Shown here: piece after piece, positions 1 to 8,894 of the stretch
Position numbering within the stretch: the first letter of the stretch is position 1
Layout: every line of letters starts with the position of its first letter
Source of the DNA: Methanosarcina thermophila TM-1
GTDB lineage: Archaea; Halobacteriota; Methanosarcinia; Methanosarcinales; Methanosarcinaceae
Direction of reading: 5' to 3'
Length of the DNA stretch: 64,000 nucleotides
Assembly: GCF_000969885.1 (NCBI RefSeq)
Contig: NZ_CP009501.1
Span: 1,426,001 to 1,490,000, forward strand
Notes under the pieces: model-generated
Database searches by the model: none
Told to the model about the DNA's origin: nothing
Seen by the model: only the letters and a program-made list of their open reading frames with translations
Program-made: the position numbers and the translations under genes

Positions 1-326
1 CGGTTTTCTTGTAAGTGCTTGAATAAACCCGAGATTGCATGAAGTAAAATTCCGGTAAAGGTCATCCCCATTCCCAGAATACTTAGCAGGACCATCAGAA
101 CCGTCGGTCCGAAGGGAAGTCTTCCACCAAGGTAATAATTCTGTAACAAATAGAAGCCTGTGTATAACCCACCTGAACAGAAAACAAAACCTGGTAGCAC
201 AAACCAGTATAGAGGATTAAACTCCATTTTTTTTAAGTTATTAAGTCGAACAGCCAGACTACTTTTCAAACTATTTTTTGTTGAATTGCCCGTATTATAA
301 AACTGGAATATATATTTAAACGTAAA
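1..326 (-). pseudogene. C-terminal remnant of a Dpm-like family 2 glycosyltransferase
   Basis: The minus strand is open from a TAG at 327-329 to the window edge and encodes only the tail of a dolichyl-phosphate-sugar-synthase-like GT2. Segments such as NPLYWFVLPGF and FGPTVLMVL match the two C-terminal membrane helices of the full-length paralogues at 14682-15653 and 38810-39781 (NRPLYYLTLPG, FGPTMLMVL). The similarity runs right up to the TAG (FYNTGNST against RYDVDGST). There is no catalytic GT-A domain or start codon upstream. I read it as a decayed gene fragment whose last few codons lie outside the window. A frameshift joining it to a distant 5' part is not excluded, but nothing similar is visible at 330-505. 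Confidence 0.7.
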
Positions 327-505
327 CTAACCTCCATACAGTTAGTTATACCCAAAGTATAAATAGATGGGCTAATCCTTGATAAGAAAATTTCAAAATA
401 TAAAAACGTTTCTAAAAATGTGAACAAACTTATATAAATTAGAAAAGGAAGGAACTATAGAATTTTTTATTCTAAAGGGTTAAAAGCCATAGAGCTTACT
501 CCCAG

Positions 506-1243
506 TCAGCAGTAGGCGGTTTCAAACATACAGGTCAAAGATTCTGGCTCTTTGAGGAACCTGAGAGCCTGCAAATTTTCTACCAGCTCATACATGTCTT
601 CTCCTTTCGAAAGCCCGAGCAGTTCAGCTCCTTTTGGTTCAAGCCTCCTGATTTCCGGCACAAAACAATAATTTGGATTCCTGACAAACCCTTCCTCAAG
701 CAGAAAATAAGCCCCTCCTCCAAACTGCCGGACAGGCTCGTAGAGCGAGGAAAAATCCCTACTGACCCAGTTTGCCATTTTTAAAACTTTTTCCGACCTG
801 TTAATCGTGATATGTCCGTAATCAGGAGGGATAAAAACAATATCTCCTTTTTGAGCTTCAACAGCGATTACATCTGCAATTTTTAAGCCCCCTCCTGCCT
901 TCTGGAGAATATATACTGCAGACCCTTCCAGCACCTGATAAATCTCTGAATAAGAGATGTCCGCCTTCGGGATCTTTGGATGATAGTGTCCTGCAGTCTT
1001 GATGTACTCCTTCCCAAGCTTTGCTGGCGGAATGACAGTAATATCATAGCGCAGTCCGAACTCCTGCATAAGTTCAAGCTCCTCTTTACTTCGGGCAAGC
1101 TCCCTGTACATATAATATAGCTCGAAATTCTCAGCCGTCTTAAGCCATTGCTTGTCTGCAATGACTTCTCTCATGTCATAAAGAGTTCTTACATCTGGAA
1201 CACGGGTGGTTTCCCCAAAAATTAATGGTTTCACATTTCTCAC
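506..1243 (-). CDS. pgi: Glucose-6-phosphate isomerase, archaeal cupin type
   Basis: Interconverts glucose 6-phosphate and fructose 6-phosphate in the cytoplasm. The 245-residue protein is of the small cupin class found in archaea, unrelated to the bacterial/eukaryotic PGI fold. The metal-binding signature is clear around residues 85-110: GHYHPKIPKADISYSEIYQV supplies the two histidines and the glutamate of the cupin metal site, followed by LEGSAVYIL. A second cupin motif (GDIVFIPPDYGHITIN) supplies the last histidine. The start is GTG at 1241-1243; no good Shine-Dalgarno sequence precedes it, so an internal start is possible. It is divergent from the rfb operon. Its product can feed hexose phosphates into the neighbouring nucleotide-sugar pathway, though it is also a general gluconeogenic enzyme. 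Confidence 0.9.
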   Translation of the reverse strand: MRNVKPLIFGETTRVPDVRTLYDMREVIADKQWLKTAENFELYYMYRELARSKEELELMQEFGLRYDITVIPPAKLGKEYIKTAGHYHPKIPKADISYSEIYQVLEGSAVYILQKAGGGLKIADVIAVEAQKGDIVFIPPDYGHITINRSEKVLKMANWVSRDFSSLYEPVRQFGGGAYFLLEEGFVRNPNYCFVPEIRRLEPKGAELLGLSKGEDMYELVENLQALRFLKEPESLTCMFETAYC

Positions 1244-1448
1244 TCAGTTTAGCAGGTTCTAGATGAGTATATAAGATCTCTACCAAACTATTTAAAAATA
1301 TTTGAGAATTATATGTGATTTAGAACTACAATTTCTTTTTTGAGATTATAAAATAAGAAATATAATTAAACCCGTTCTGGGGAAAAATAAGATTAATAAG
1401 ATATAAACACAAACCAAATACTTTAAATAATTACAAAATGTAATTCAA

Positions 1449-1466
1449 TAAAAAATTAATATAATC
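1449..1466 (+). promoter_or_regulatory. Probable TATA box of the rfb operon
   Basis: A TATA-like stretch (AAAAATTAATATAATC) lies about 50-60 bp before the rfbC start codon, inside the 270-bp gap between divergent pgi and rfbC. The spacing would give a 25-35 nt leader. This is inference from base composition and position only, in DNA that is AT-rich throughout. Confidence 0.3.
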
Positions 1467-1513
1467 AAAGAGTCACGACAATCGGCCTGAGAATTAATGA
1501 AGAGGCAAACGAG

Positions 1514-2065
1514 ATGAATCTGATAAAAACCAAAATAGAAGATCTCGTGATAATAGAACCAAAGATATTCACAGACGACCGCGGCTATTTTTTTGAGAGT
1601 TACAATAAGAAAAAGCTGGAGGTGTTAACGGGAAAACAGTATAACTTCGTTCAGGACAATGAATCCAAATCTTCGTATGGAGTTATCCGGGGACTTCACT
1701 ACCAGTTAGCCCCTTACAGCCAGGCAAAACTTGTGAGAGTTCTCAAAGGAAAAGTTTATGACGTTGCCGTAGACCTGAGAAAAAATTCACCTACTTTTGG
1801 AGAATGGGTAGGGGTAGAACTTTCCGCAGAGAACAAAAGACAATTTTTAATCCCAAAAGGCTTTGCTCACGGTTTTTCCGTCCTAAGCGAAACTGCAGTT
1901 TTTACGTACAAATGTGATGAATACTATCACCCTGAAGCTGAAGCTGGCATAATTTACAATGATTCTTCCTTAAGAATTGACTGGAAAGTCCCTGAGAAAG
2001 ACATAAAACTTTCAGAGAAAGACAAACTCCTGCCAGAATTTGGAAATGCTAAAATGAATTTTTAA
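1514..2065 (+). CDS. rfbC: dTDP-4-dehydrorhamnose 3,5-epimerase
   Basis: Third enzyme of dTDP-L-rhamnose synthesis: epimerises C3 and C5 of dTDP-4-dehydro-6-deoxyglucose. At 183 residues it has the usual RmlC length. Family hallmarks are DDRGYFFESYN near residue 22, FVQDNESKSSYGVIRGLHYQ with the catalytic His around residue 63, AKLVRVLKGKVYDVAVDLR, and FLIPKGFAHGFSVLSE. ATG at 1514 follows AGAGGCAAACGAG, a reasonable ribosome site. It is the first gene of a C-B-D-A order operon on the plus strand. Rhamnose is the expected donor for some of the glycosyltransferases downstream. Confidence 0.95.
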   Translation: MNLIKTKIEDLVIIEPKIFTDDRGYFFESYNKKKLEVLTGKQYNFVQDNESKSSYGVIRGLHYQLAPYSQAKLVRVLKGKVYDVAVDLRKNSPTFGEWVGVELSAENKRQFLIPKGFAHGFSVLSETAVFTYKCDEYYHPEAEAGIIYNDSSLRIDWKVPEKDIKLSEKDKLLPEFGNAKMNF

Positions 2066-2150
2066 TATTTAAAGTTTTCAACTAAGTTCTATAACCAACC
2101 ATAGGATAAAAACAGATATAATAAATGCACGTGACAAAAAGGTGACTAAA

Positions 2151-3107
2151 TTGAAACTGTTGGTTACTGGCGGCTGCGGATTCATAGGCAGTAATTTTAT
2201 CCGTTACATGCTGGAAAAATATCCGGATTATCAAATTATAAATCTTGATAAACTGACATATGCAGGAAACCCAGCCAACCTAAAAGATGTTGAAAATAAC
2301 CCAAATTATTCTTTTGTCAAAGGTGATATCTGCGACCCTCTTATAGTCAATGAAGTAATGAAAGAAGCAGATCAGGTTGTCCATTTCGCAGCTGAAAGCC
2401 ATGTTGACCGCTCAATAGAGGACGGCTCAGTTTTTGTCAGAACAAATGTGCTTGGGACAAATACCCTCCTCCAGAGCGCCCTTGCAAATAACATAAAAAA
2501 GTTCATTCATATTTCAACTGATGAAGTGTATGGAAGCATAGCAGAGGGTTCCTATACCGAAACCGATAATCTGAATCCTTCAAGCCCCTATTCTTCAAGC
2601 AAAGCAGGCTCAGATCTTCTTGCAATGTCCTACTATACAACCTATGGTCTGCCCGTTTGCATAACCCGATGCACAAACAACTTTGGGCCCTATCAGTATC
2701 CTGAAAAATTAATTCCTTTTTTCATTAGTAGATTAATGGATGGGAAAAAAGTCCCTGTTTACGGAACAGGCATGAACATTAGGGACTGGATCTATGTCGA
2801 AGATCACTGTTCTGCAGTCGACTTTGTCCTCCACAACGGCAGCAGCGGAGAAATCTACAACATAAGAGGTGGAAACGAACTTACAAACCTCGAAATTACT
2901 TACCGCCTTCTTAAAATGCTTGATAAAGACGAATCCTCAATCGAGTATGTTGAAGACCGGAAAGGTCACGATTTTAGATATTCGCTCGACGGCAGCAAAC
3001 TGGAGAAAATGGGTTGGAAACCCAGATATGATTTTGATGCAGCTCTGGAACAGACGGTCAAATGGTATGTAGAAAATCGATGGTGGTGGGAACCATTAAA
3101 ACACTAA
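2151..3107 (+). CDS. rfbB: dTDP-glucose 4,6-dehydratase
   Basis: NAD-dependent extended-SDR enzyme that makes dTDP-4-dehydro-6-deoxyglucose. The N-terminal Rossmann motif GGCGFIGSN, the catalytic HISTDEVYGS segment (Thr-Asp-Glu) and the SDR YSSSKAGSD Tyr-x3-Lys are all present, and RDWIYVEDH is typical of RmlB. Length of about 320 fits the family. Start choice: a GTG at 2142 is in frame, but GGTGA (2141-2145), the best Shine-Dalgarno match, overlaps it and sits 5 nt before a TTG at 2151 that opens directly on MKLLVTGGCGF. I therefore prefer TTG 2151. The 3' end overlaps rfbD. Confidence 0.93.
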   Translation: MKLLVTGGCGFIGSNFIRYMLEKYPDYQIINLDKLTYAGNPANLKDVENNPNYSFVKGDICDPLIVNEVMKEADQVVHFAAESHVDRSIEDGSVFVRTNVLGTNTLLQSALANNIKKFIHISTDEVYGSIAEGSYTETDNLNPSSPYSSSKAGSDLLAMSYYTTYGLPVCITRCTNNFGPYQYPEKLIPFFISRLMDGKKVPVYGTGMNIRDWIYVEDHCSAVDFVLHNGSSGEIYNIRGGNELTNLEITYRLLKMLDKDESSIEYVEDRKGHDFRYSLDGSKLEKMGWKPRYDFDAALEQTVKWYVENRWWWEPLKH

Positions 3108-3889
3108 TTCTTGGTGCCGGCGGGATGCTTGGCTCAGATCTTTGCAAAGCTTTTCCTGAAGCAGTTAAGTTTACTCACAAAGATCTCGATATCACAAGCC
3201 GGAAGCAGGTTCTGGAAGCTATCAGGGAAATCAATCCGGATGTTGTGATCAATGCTGCCGCCTACACTGATGTAGACGGCTGCGAGGATAACCAGGAACT
3301 GGCGTATGAAGTAAATGGAGATGGACCCGGAAATATTGCAGAAGCCTGTTCTATTGTCGGAGCTAAACTGGTTCATTTCAGTACTGACTATGTTTTTGAC
3401 GGATCTAAGAAGGAGTATACAGAATCCGCCACTCCAAACCCGATTAATGTCTATGGATATTCAAAACTTCTTGGTGAAAAGAAAATAACTGAAAATGTGG
3501 ACGATTTCAGGATTATTAGAATTTCCTGGCTTTTTGGCACCCATGGCAAAAATTTCGTTGATACCATGCTGAAGCTATCCAGAGAAATGGATACTGTAAA
3601 AGTAGTCAATGACCAGTTCGGCAAACCTACCTACACAGTAGACCTTGCTGCAAAAGTAAAAGAGATAATTGGACTCGAACCAGGGATTTACCATATTACA
3701 AACGATGGGATCTGTTCCTGGTACGAATTTGCCTCTTCGATTATTGATAACGTAATTCCCTGTACAAGTGAAGAATTCCCGAGAAAAGCAAAAAGACCGA
3801 AGTACTCAGTTCTTGCAAATACTAAAACTGAACCCATGAGGCACTGGAAAGAAGCACTTAAAGACTATCTAAAGGAGAGAAGCGCATGA
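3080..3889 (+). CDS. rfbD: dTDP-4-dehydrorhamnose reductase
   Basis: Last enzyme of the pathway: NAD(P)H reduction of dTDP-4-dehydro-L-rhamnose to dTDP-L-rhamnose. The short SDR fold shows LGAGGMLGSDL as nucleotide-binding motif, NAAAYTDVDGCE, STDYVFDGSKKEYTE and the YGYSKLLGE catalytic Tyr-x3-Lys. Several starts overlap the end of rfbB: ATG 3062, ATG 3080 and GTG 3086. ATG 3080 is chosen because it leaves a normal short N-terminus before the Rossmann strand, but no ribosome site decides it. The stop overlaps the rfbA start by 4 nt (ATGA), indicating translational coupling. Confidence 0.93.
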   Translation: MVVGTIKTLILGAGGMLGSDLCKAFPEAVKFTHKDLDITSRKQVLEAIREINPDVVINAAAYTDVDGCEDNQELAYEVNGDGPGNIAEACSIVGAKLVHFSTDYVFDGSKKEYTESATPNPINVYGYSKLLGEKKITENVDDFRIIRISWLFGTHGKNFVDTMLKLSREMDTVKVVNDQFGKPTYTVDLAAKVKEIIGLEPGIYHITNDGICSWYEFASSIIDNVIPCTSEEFPRKAKRPKYSVLANTKTEPMRHWKEALKDYLKERSA

Positions 3890-4644
3890 AAGGCGTAATA
3901 CTTGCAGGCGGCACAGGCAGCAGACTGTATCCTCTAACCAAGGTTACAAACAAGCACCTTTTGCCAGTTTATAACAAACCAATGATTTACTACCCGCTTG
4001 AGACCCTGATAAATGCCGGAATAAAAGACATAATGATAGTTTCAGGTAGAGGGCACGCAGGACATTTTCTTGAACTATTGGGATCCGGGGTAGATTTTGG
4101 AGTGCATTTTACATATGAAATCCAAGAACAAGCTGGAGGGATTGCCCAGGCACTCTATCTAGCAAAAGATTTTGTTGATGGAGACAACGTAACTGTTATT
4201 TTAGGTGACAATATCTTCCAGGACAATGTCAAAGATGATGTAAAAAATTTCAAAACTGGTGCTAAAATTTTCCTGAAAGAAGTGCCTGACGCTCACAGGT
4301 TTGGAGTTGCAGAACTAAAGGGTAAGAAAGTAATAGGCATCGAAGAAAAACCAAAAGTGCCAAAAACCAACTTTGCAGTTACAGGGCTCTATATTTATGA
4401 CTCTGAAGTTTTTGACGTGATCAGGACATTAAAGCCTTCTGGAAGAGGAGAACTTGAGATAACAGATGTAAATAATTACTATGTAAATAAGGGAGCTATG
4501 GAATACACAGTGCTTGAAGGATTCTGGAGTGATGCAGGAACTTTTGAGAGTTTGTTAAGGGCTGGAATGTTAGTAAGGCAAAGCATGCAAAGAGATCTCT
4601 TAAAGGAATATACTGAGATATTAGATTCTGTCCAAGAATATTAA
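3886..4644 (+). CDS. rfbA: Glucose-1-phosphate thymidylyltransferase
   Basis: Activates glucose 1-phosphate with dTTP to give dTDP-glucose, the entry point of the rhamnose pathway. The nucleotidyltransferase signature LAGGTGSRLYPLT followed by NKHLLPVYNKPMIYYPLE is at the N-terminus. ILGDNIF holds the metal-binding Asp, and EEKPKVPKTNFAVTGLY is characteristic of RmlA. At 252 residues it is the shorter form, ending in SDAGTFESLLRAG without the longer C-terminal extension of the 290-residue enterobacterial enzymes. AAGGAGAGAAGC precedes the ATG inside the end of rfbD. Last gene of the operon. Confidence 0.94.
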   Translation: MKGVILAGGTGSRLYPLTKVTNKHLLPVYNKPMIYYPLETLINAGIKDIMIVSGRGHAGHFLELLGSGVDFGVHFTYEIQEQAGGIAQALYLAKDFVDGDNVTVILGDNIFQDNVKDDVKNFKTGAKIFLKEVPDAHRFGVAELKGKKVIGIEEKPKVPKTNFAVTGLYIYDSEVFDVIRTLKPSGRGELEITDVNNYYVNKGAMEYTVLEGFWSDAGTFESLLRAGMLVRQSMQRDLLKEYTEILDSVQEY

Positions 4645-4726
4645 CTGTGTGGATGAAATGTTATCAAAGTAGAACTTAGATTCGTAAGTTGAACTGAGAA
4701 TACTTTCCTACAAGGATGTGGTAAAT

Positions 4727-4884
4727 ATGAACGATTGCAATTGTTCTCGGTACAAGGCCTGAGATTATAAAAATGAGCCCTATTATGAGAGAATGTGAAG
4801 AATAGGCATCAATTATATTATATTCTCCACACAGGCCAGCATTACAGTTACGAAATGGACAAAGTCTCTTTTGAACAATTAATT
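4727..4884 (+). pseudogene. wecB: Remnant of UDP-N-acetylglucosamine 2-epimerase
   Basis: Two reading frames together rebuild the unmistakable N-terminus of WecB/MnaA. From 4731 one frame reads TIAIVLGTRPEIIKMSPIMR then ECEE and TAG. After a shift, the next frame reads RHQLYYILHTGQHYSYEMDK then VSFEQL and TAA at 4885. The ATG at 4727 is out of frame by a two-base loss (ATGAACG instead of a MKT-type start). Nothing downstream to 5632 continues the protein, so about 300 residues are missing. This is a dead, 3'-deleted gene that once supplied UDP-ManNAc in the same direction as rfbCBDA. Confidence 0.8.
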
Positions 4885-5632
4885 TAAAGAATGGATTCAG
4901 AAAAACTGTCACACAGAATAAAAAATAGGAATATTGTAGATATAAGAAACATCATTGACAAAAGTTTATGGAAGAAATCAAGATATGAAATAAAAATTAT
5001 TGAGATAGAGAAAAATTAAAATAGTTCTTGTAGAGGCCTTGCTCCAAAATCTGATAATTTTTGAGCGTTTATCATCTAAACATTGGATTAAAGAAAATCT
5101 AGGTCTTTAATCAAAAGTCTTTCTGATTACCTTGGAAAGAAAAAAGATGGTTAAGCCGGAAAGTTCGCTAATTAGGAATTCATATAAAAGGAATTACAAG
5201 TGTAGTGAGGAAAGCAATAGTAACAAAATATTATCTAATTGTGTAAAAGTAGCACTTAAGTTATATTCTCTGAAATATGGTCACGTTCAAATAGAAAAAT
5301 CTGTGTATACAGATAGCTAAAAACTTTCAACCGAAATTTGGACAAAAAAATATATTTAAGCACCAAATTAAAAGCTAAGCTGCAAATTTGACTCATTGGT
5401 CAAGATCAGTATTGAAAAACATAGAAAGTATAAATTATTAAGAGTTGTAAAAGATTAGCAAACTTCTTAATTTATATATTCCATGCAAGAAATAAATTTT
5501 TAAAGATAGAAATTTTTCGAAATTGTTATCGATATTATTAATACCTGGATAATTAAGAGATAAGTATGACACTAAGAGTTCTAAAAGTTCTAAAAAGATC
5601 CAACTCTAAAAAGTTTCTTTAAGGTACTAGCT
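4885..5632. other. AT-rich gap without a convincing gene
   Basis: About 750 bp between the wecB remnant and the flippase. One 62-codon frame (5132-5320, plus) is basic, has no recognisable family, is preceded by no ribosome site and is probably chance or debris. The stretch 5340-5620 is very AT-rich and should include the flippase promoter. No RNA gene or repeat was seen. Confidence 0.4.
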
Positions 5633-7141
5633 ATGGACGAAGTAATAGAAAAGAAAAAAAGACTGTCCAAAGATGTAAAGATAACAGGTTTTATATCTGA
5701 TGTACTGACACTCGTCGGAGGAACAGCCTTTGCTCAAATTCTTACTATTCTGTCTGCCCCTGTCTTAACCCGCCTGTATAAACCTGAAGATTTCGGGATT
5801 TGGGCTTTATATATCTCTATCACCAGCATTATAAGTATTATTGCATGCATGAGGTATGAATATTCTATAATGCTGCCTGAATCGAATGAAGAAGCTGTAA
5901 ACCTATTAGGGCTGAGTTTTCTAGCGGCATTGATTATAAGTGGTTTAACCATTCCATTCATATGGTATTTTAAAGAATCTATAGTTAACATCTTGAATTC
6001 TCCGCAGATCGGAAGTTATCTCTGGCTTGTACCTCCATTTATTTTTGTAAATGGGTTATTTCTTGCCCTGAATAATTGGAATTCAAGAACAAAACTTTTC
6101 AAAAGGCTTTCCATCTCAAGGATTTGCAGTTCAGTTTCGACTTTAGCAGCGCAGATTGGTATGGGACTCACAGTAAACACACCAAGCGCAGGAGGCTTGA
6201 TTGGTGGCAGTATTGCTGGTCAGTATGTGGCAACATTTGTGCTTGGATGTCAGATATGGAGGGATGACAAAAAGCTTATCAAAAAAAGCATTCGATGGGA
6301 AAAGATATGTGAAGGGTTTAAGAGATATCGTAGCTTTCCACTTATAGATAGTTGGTCTGCTCTCATGAATATAATTTCTTGGCAACTCCCAACCTTCCTC
6401 CTTGCAGCTTTCTTCACTCCTGCAGTAGTCGGCTTCTATTCCCTTGGGTTTCGCCTTTTACAACTACCAATGAGTTTCATTGGCAGTTCAATCTCACAAG
6501 TATTTTTCCAAAGGGCTTCAAAGGCTAAATCTGAAGGTACCCTCGATTATCTTGTGGAAAGCGTCTTTAGACTTCTTGTAATCATAGGAATGTTTCCTAT
6601 GTTAATTATAACAATTATTGGAAGTGATATTTTTACTTTAATTTTCGGGAATGATTGGACAGAAGCGGGTGTTTACGCTCAAATCCTAAGTTTATGGGCC
6701 TTCATATGGTTAATTTCATCCCCTTTAAGTACTATATATATAGTAATGGAAAAACAACAATTCGGTTTTCAGTATAGTTTTTTTAACTTAATTACACGCA
6801 TACTATCTCTTTATATTGGTGGACTTCTTGGAAATGCTCGCTTAGCATTAATACTATTCTCCATATCAGGAATTCTTGTATATAGCTATCTATGCCTAAA
6901 AATGTTGTTTTACTCAGGAATAGAAAATTCAAAAGTGATAAAAATATTATATTCTAACTTTTGTTTATTCATTCCAGTGGGAATTATCCTTATAGCCCTG
7001 AAAATCGCTCAAGTGAATCATATTATAATAGTTCTATGTTCTTGCGTAGCTATTATTATATATTATATATATATAATGAATACAGATATGCAATTAAAGC
7101 AAATTATAAGCCAATTTATACCCAACAGGATTATTAATTAG
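5633..7141 (+). CDS. Wzx-type oligosaccharide flippase
   Basis: A 502-residue polytopic membrane protein of the polysaccharide-biosynthesis/MOP exporter superfamily. After about 30 cytoplasmic residues it enters a long series of helices (roughly 12-14). The family-typical opening is GGTAFAQILTILSAPVLTRL then YKPEDFGIWALY, and a second diagnostic part is FLLAAFFTPAVVGFYSLGFR. The expected role is to flip lipid-linked oligosaccharide across the cytoplasmic membrane. It lies alone on the plus strand, facing the minus-strand glycosyltransferase run, and is one of two flippases here (the other is 34099-35406). Substrate cannot be read from sequence. Confidence 0.88.
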   Translation: MDEVIEKKKRLSKDVKITGFISDVLTLVGGTAFAQILTILSAPVLTRLYKPEDFGIWALYISITSIISIIACMRYEYSIMLPESNEEAVNLLGLSFLAALIISGLTIPFIWYFKESIVNILNSPQIGSYLWLVPPFIFVNGLFLALNNWNSRTKLFKRLSISRICSSVSTLAAQIGMGLTVNTPSAGGLIGGSIAGQYVATFVLGCQIWRDDKKLIKKSIRWEKICEGFKRYRSFPLIDSWSALMNIISWQLPTFLLAAFFTPAVVGFYSLGFRLLQLPMSFIGSSISQVFFQRASKAKSEGTLDYLVESVFRLLVIIGMFPMLIITIIGSDIFTLIFGNDWTEAGVYAQILSLWAFIWLISSPLSTIYIVMEKQQFGFQYSFFNLITRILSLYIGGLLGNARLALILFSISGILVYSYLCLKMLFYSGIENSKVIKILYSNFCLFIPVGIILIALKIAQVNHIIIVLCSCVAIIIYYIYIMNTDMQLKQIISQFIPNRIIN

Positions 7142-7326
7142 TTTGATTTAAAACCCGGCTTTGTAGAAATTCTATTATCGATTTATAAAAAAGATGTAAA
7201 ATTAAGTGCTTCTTCCACTTTCCTCCACAAAACATAGGAGTACATAAATGAGTTAACGCAAAATAAGCATCAATGACAATCATATTAAGTTTATTGTAGT
7301 TAGTTGAAGACTGCTCAGTCTACTAA

Positions 7327-7524
7327 AGTGAATCTTTATTTCCTGTAAATTTTCAAAAAAGAACTATAATCAACACTAACATTTGTCTTGCTCAACTAGA
7401 GAAATATATTGGAACAGGTTATGGTGGCGTTATTGAGATAGCTGATCTTATGAACAAGAATGTTCCGCCGTCTATTATAAGCTTAAGACATGTCTTCAAC
7501 CATATCTTAAAAGCATATTTATAA
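7327..7524 (+). pseudogene. Startless open frame, possible gene remnant
   Basis: Between the flippase and the convergent GT4 gene, one plus-strand frame is open for 65 codons with no start codon at its head and a coding-like composition. It includes CLAQLEKYIGTGYGGVIEIA followed by DLMNKNVPPSII, ending in TAA. I do not recognise the family. The charged, glycine-containing sequence differs from the low-complexity frames usual in this AT-rich DNA, so I suspect the tail of a deleted gene. The rest of 7142-7666 shows nothing. Confidence 0.3.
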
Positions 7525-7666
7525 TTAAGTTCACCCTAAACCCCTTAAACCCTCTTCTATTCTCAAACCAGTAAGTTTTGGAATTATTCCTTGATAAGGA
7601 ATTAATTAACTCTTCGAATACAAGGCTCATAAATGTAATTTCAACTAGGGATAAGTTTACCATAAT

Positions 7667-8884
7667 TTAAACAGTTTTTTGATATATTGACAGTTCTTTT
7701 TTGATTCTTTTTTCCCAGCTTCTTTTTTCTATAATTGTTTTTCTTGCATTTCTGCCCATTTTAAGTCTTAAATCAGGTTTATTATATAATAACACCAGCG
7801 ATTCTACAAAATCATCAATGTTTCCAGAATCTATTAAAATTCCATTTTCCATATTTTCAATCAGATTCGACATATTTCCATTATTATCAAATACAATAAC
7901 CGGTTTTTCACAAGCCATAGCCTCTTGAATCGCACGTCCATTGTTACTATTCATTGAAGTCCCAATAACCACGGAACTATTGTTTATACAATTAATAAGT
8001 TCATCTCCTGAAAGTTCGTTCAGAAATTGGACGTTATTTTCAATACCTTCTTTCCTAGCAAGTTCTATTAACTCTTCTGACTGGCTTGCACTTAGATATA
8101 ATAGAGAAACACTATAGTCGTTTATTCTGTTCAAGAATTTTTTAAATATATTCATAGCAATGTCAGGTCTTTTTATTGGGATTGGCCTATGTGGGAATAA
8201 AACATTAAAAGAATTAGAGGAAATTGAATTTTCAGCAGGTTTAAAGAGATCAGTATCAATTCCATGATATACTATATCCCAAGGAATATTTTTTTTATTT
8301 AAAATTGATTGGAGCTCACATATTTGACTCCCATCATTCAATATGAAGTATTTATTAGGAGGAAATAAAGGAATTAATTTATTTCCGAAATAATATGATA
8401 TTCCAAACCTCTCATCTTTTTTACCAGGCCACCCGTGAGCCATTACAAAAATCTTCACGTGCTTATCATATGCTCTTATATGAGGAATAAAATACGAAGC
8501 TAATATAGGGGAATGAAAATGTATTATATTAATATTATTATCTTTAATAATTTGCAAAACCGTTTTAATTACATAGAATGAGTAGAACATATTTTGTATA
8601 ATTGGAACTCCAAAGTCACAAAACTTTGGTATCTTTTGCCTTATTACTTGGATTGGAAAAGTTTTATCAAATGCCTCACAACCTTCAATATATGGAGCAA
8701 AAATGATCTGTTTTTGTAAGAAAGGATCAATTTTTCTTGACAATTCAGAAATATGTGTTACTGAACCCCCAATTTTTGGAGGAAATTCCCATACTATTCT
8801 TAAAACGGAGAAACTTTTGTGATTTTTATCTGACAATGACACTACCATCCTAGTAAGAATAAAGTTAGAAGATTTCGTAGACAA
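7667..8884 (-). CDS. Family 4 glycosyltransferase (GT-B)
   Basis: A retaining GT-B glycosyltransferase acting at the cytoplasmic membrane face on a growing glycan. The N-terminal domain has the GT4-type opening VWEFPPKIGGSVTHISELSR, including the glycine-rich loop. The C-terminal nucleotide-sugar domain has LFPHRPIPIKRPDIAMNIF and the E-x7-E type segment NGRAIQEAMACEKPVIVFDN. The annotated extent begins with TTG at 8884, 10 bp after the upstream gene; ATG 8848 (MVVSLSDKN) is an alternative, and neither has a clear ribosome site. Last gene of the minus-strand run that starts at 15653. Sugar specificity unknown. Confidence 0.85.
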   Translation of the reverse strand: MSTKSSNFILTRMVVSLSDKNHKSFSVLRIVWEFPPKIGGSVTHISELSRKIDPFLQKQIIFAPYIEGCEAFDKTFPIQVIRQKIPKFCDFGVPIIQNMFYSFYVIKTVLQIIKDNNINIIHFHSPILASYFIPHIRAYDKHVKIFVMAHGWPGKKDERFGISYYFGNKLIPLFPPNKYFILNDGSQICELQSILNKKNIPWDIVYHGIDTDLFKPAENSISSNSFNVLFPHRPIPIKRPDIAMNIFKKFLNRINDYSVSLLYLSASQSEELIELARKEGIENNVQFLNELSGDELINCINNSSVVIGTSMNSNNGRAIQEAMACEKPVIVFDNNGNMSNLIENMENGILIDSGNIDDFVESLVLLYNKPDLRLKMGRNARKTIIEKRSWEKRIKKELSIYQKTV

Positions 8885-8894
8885 ACATGAATAA

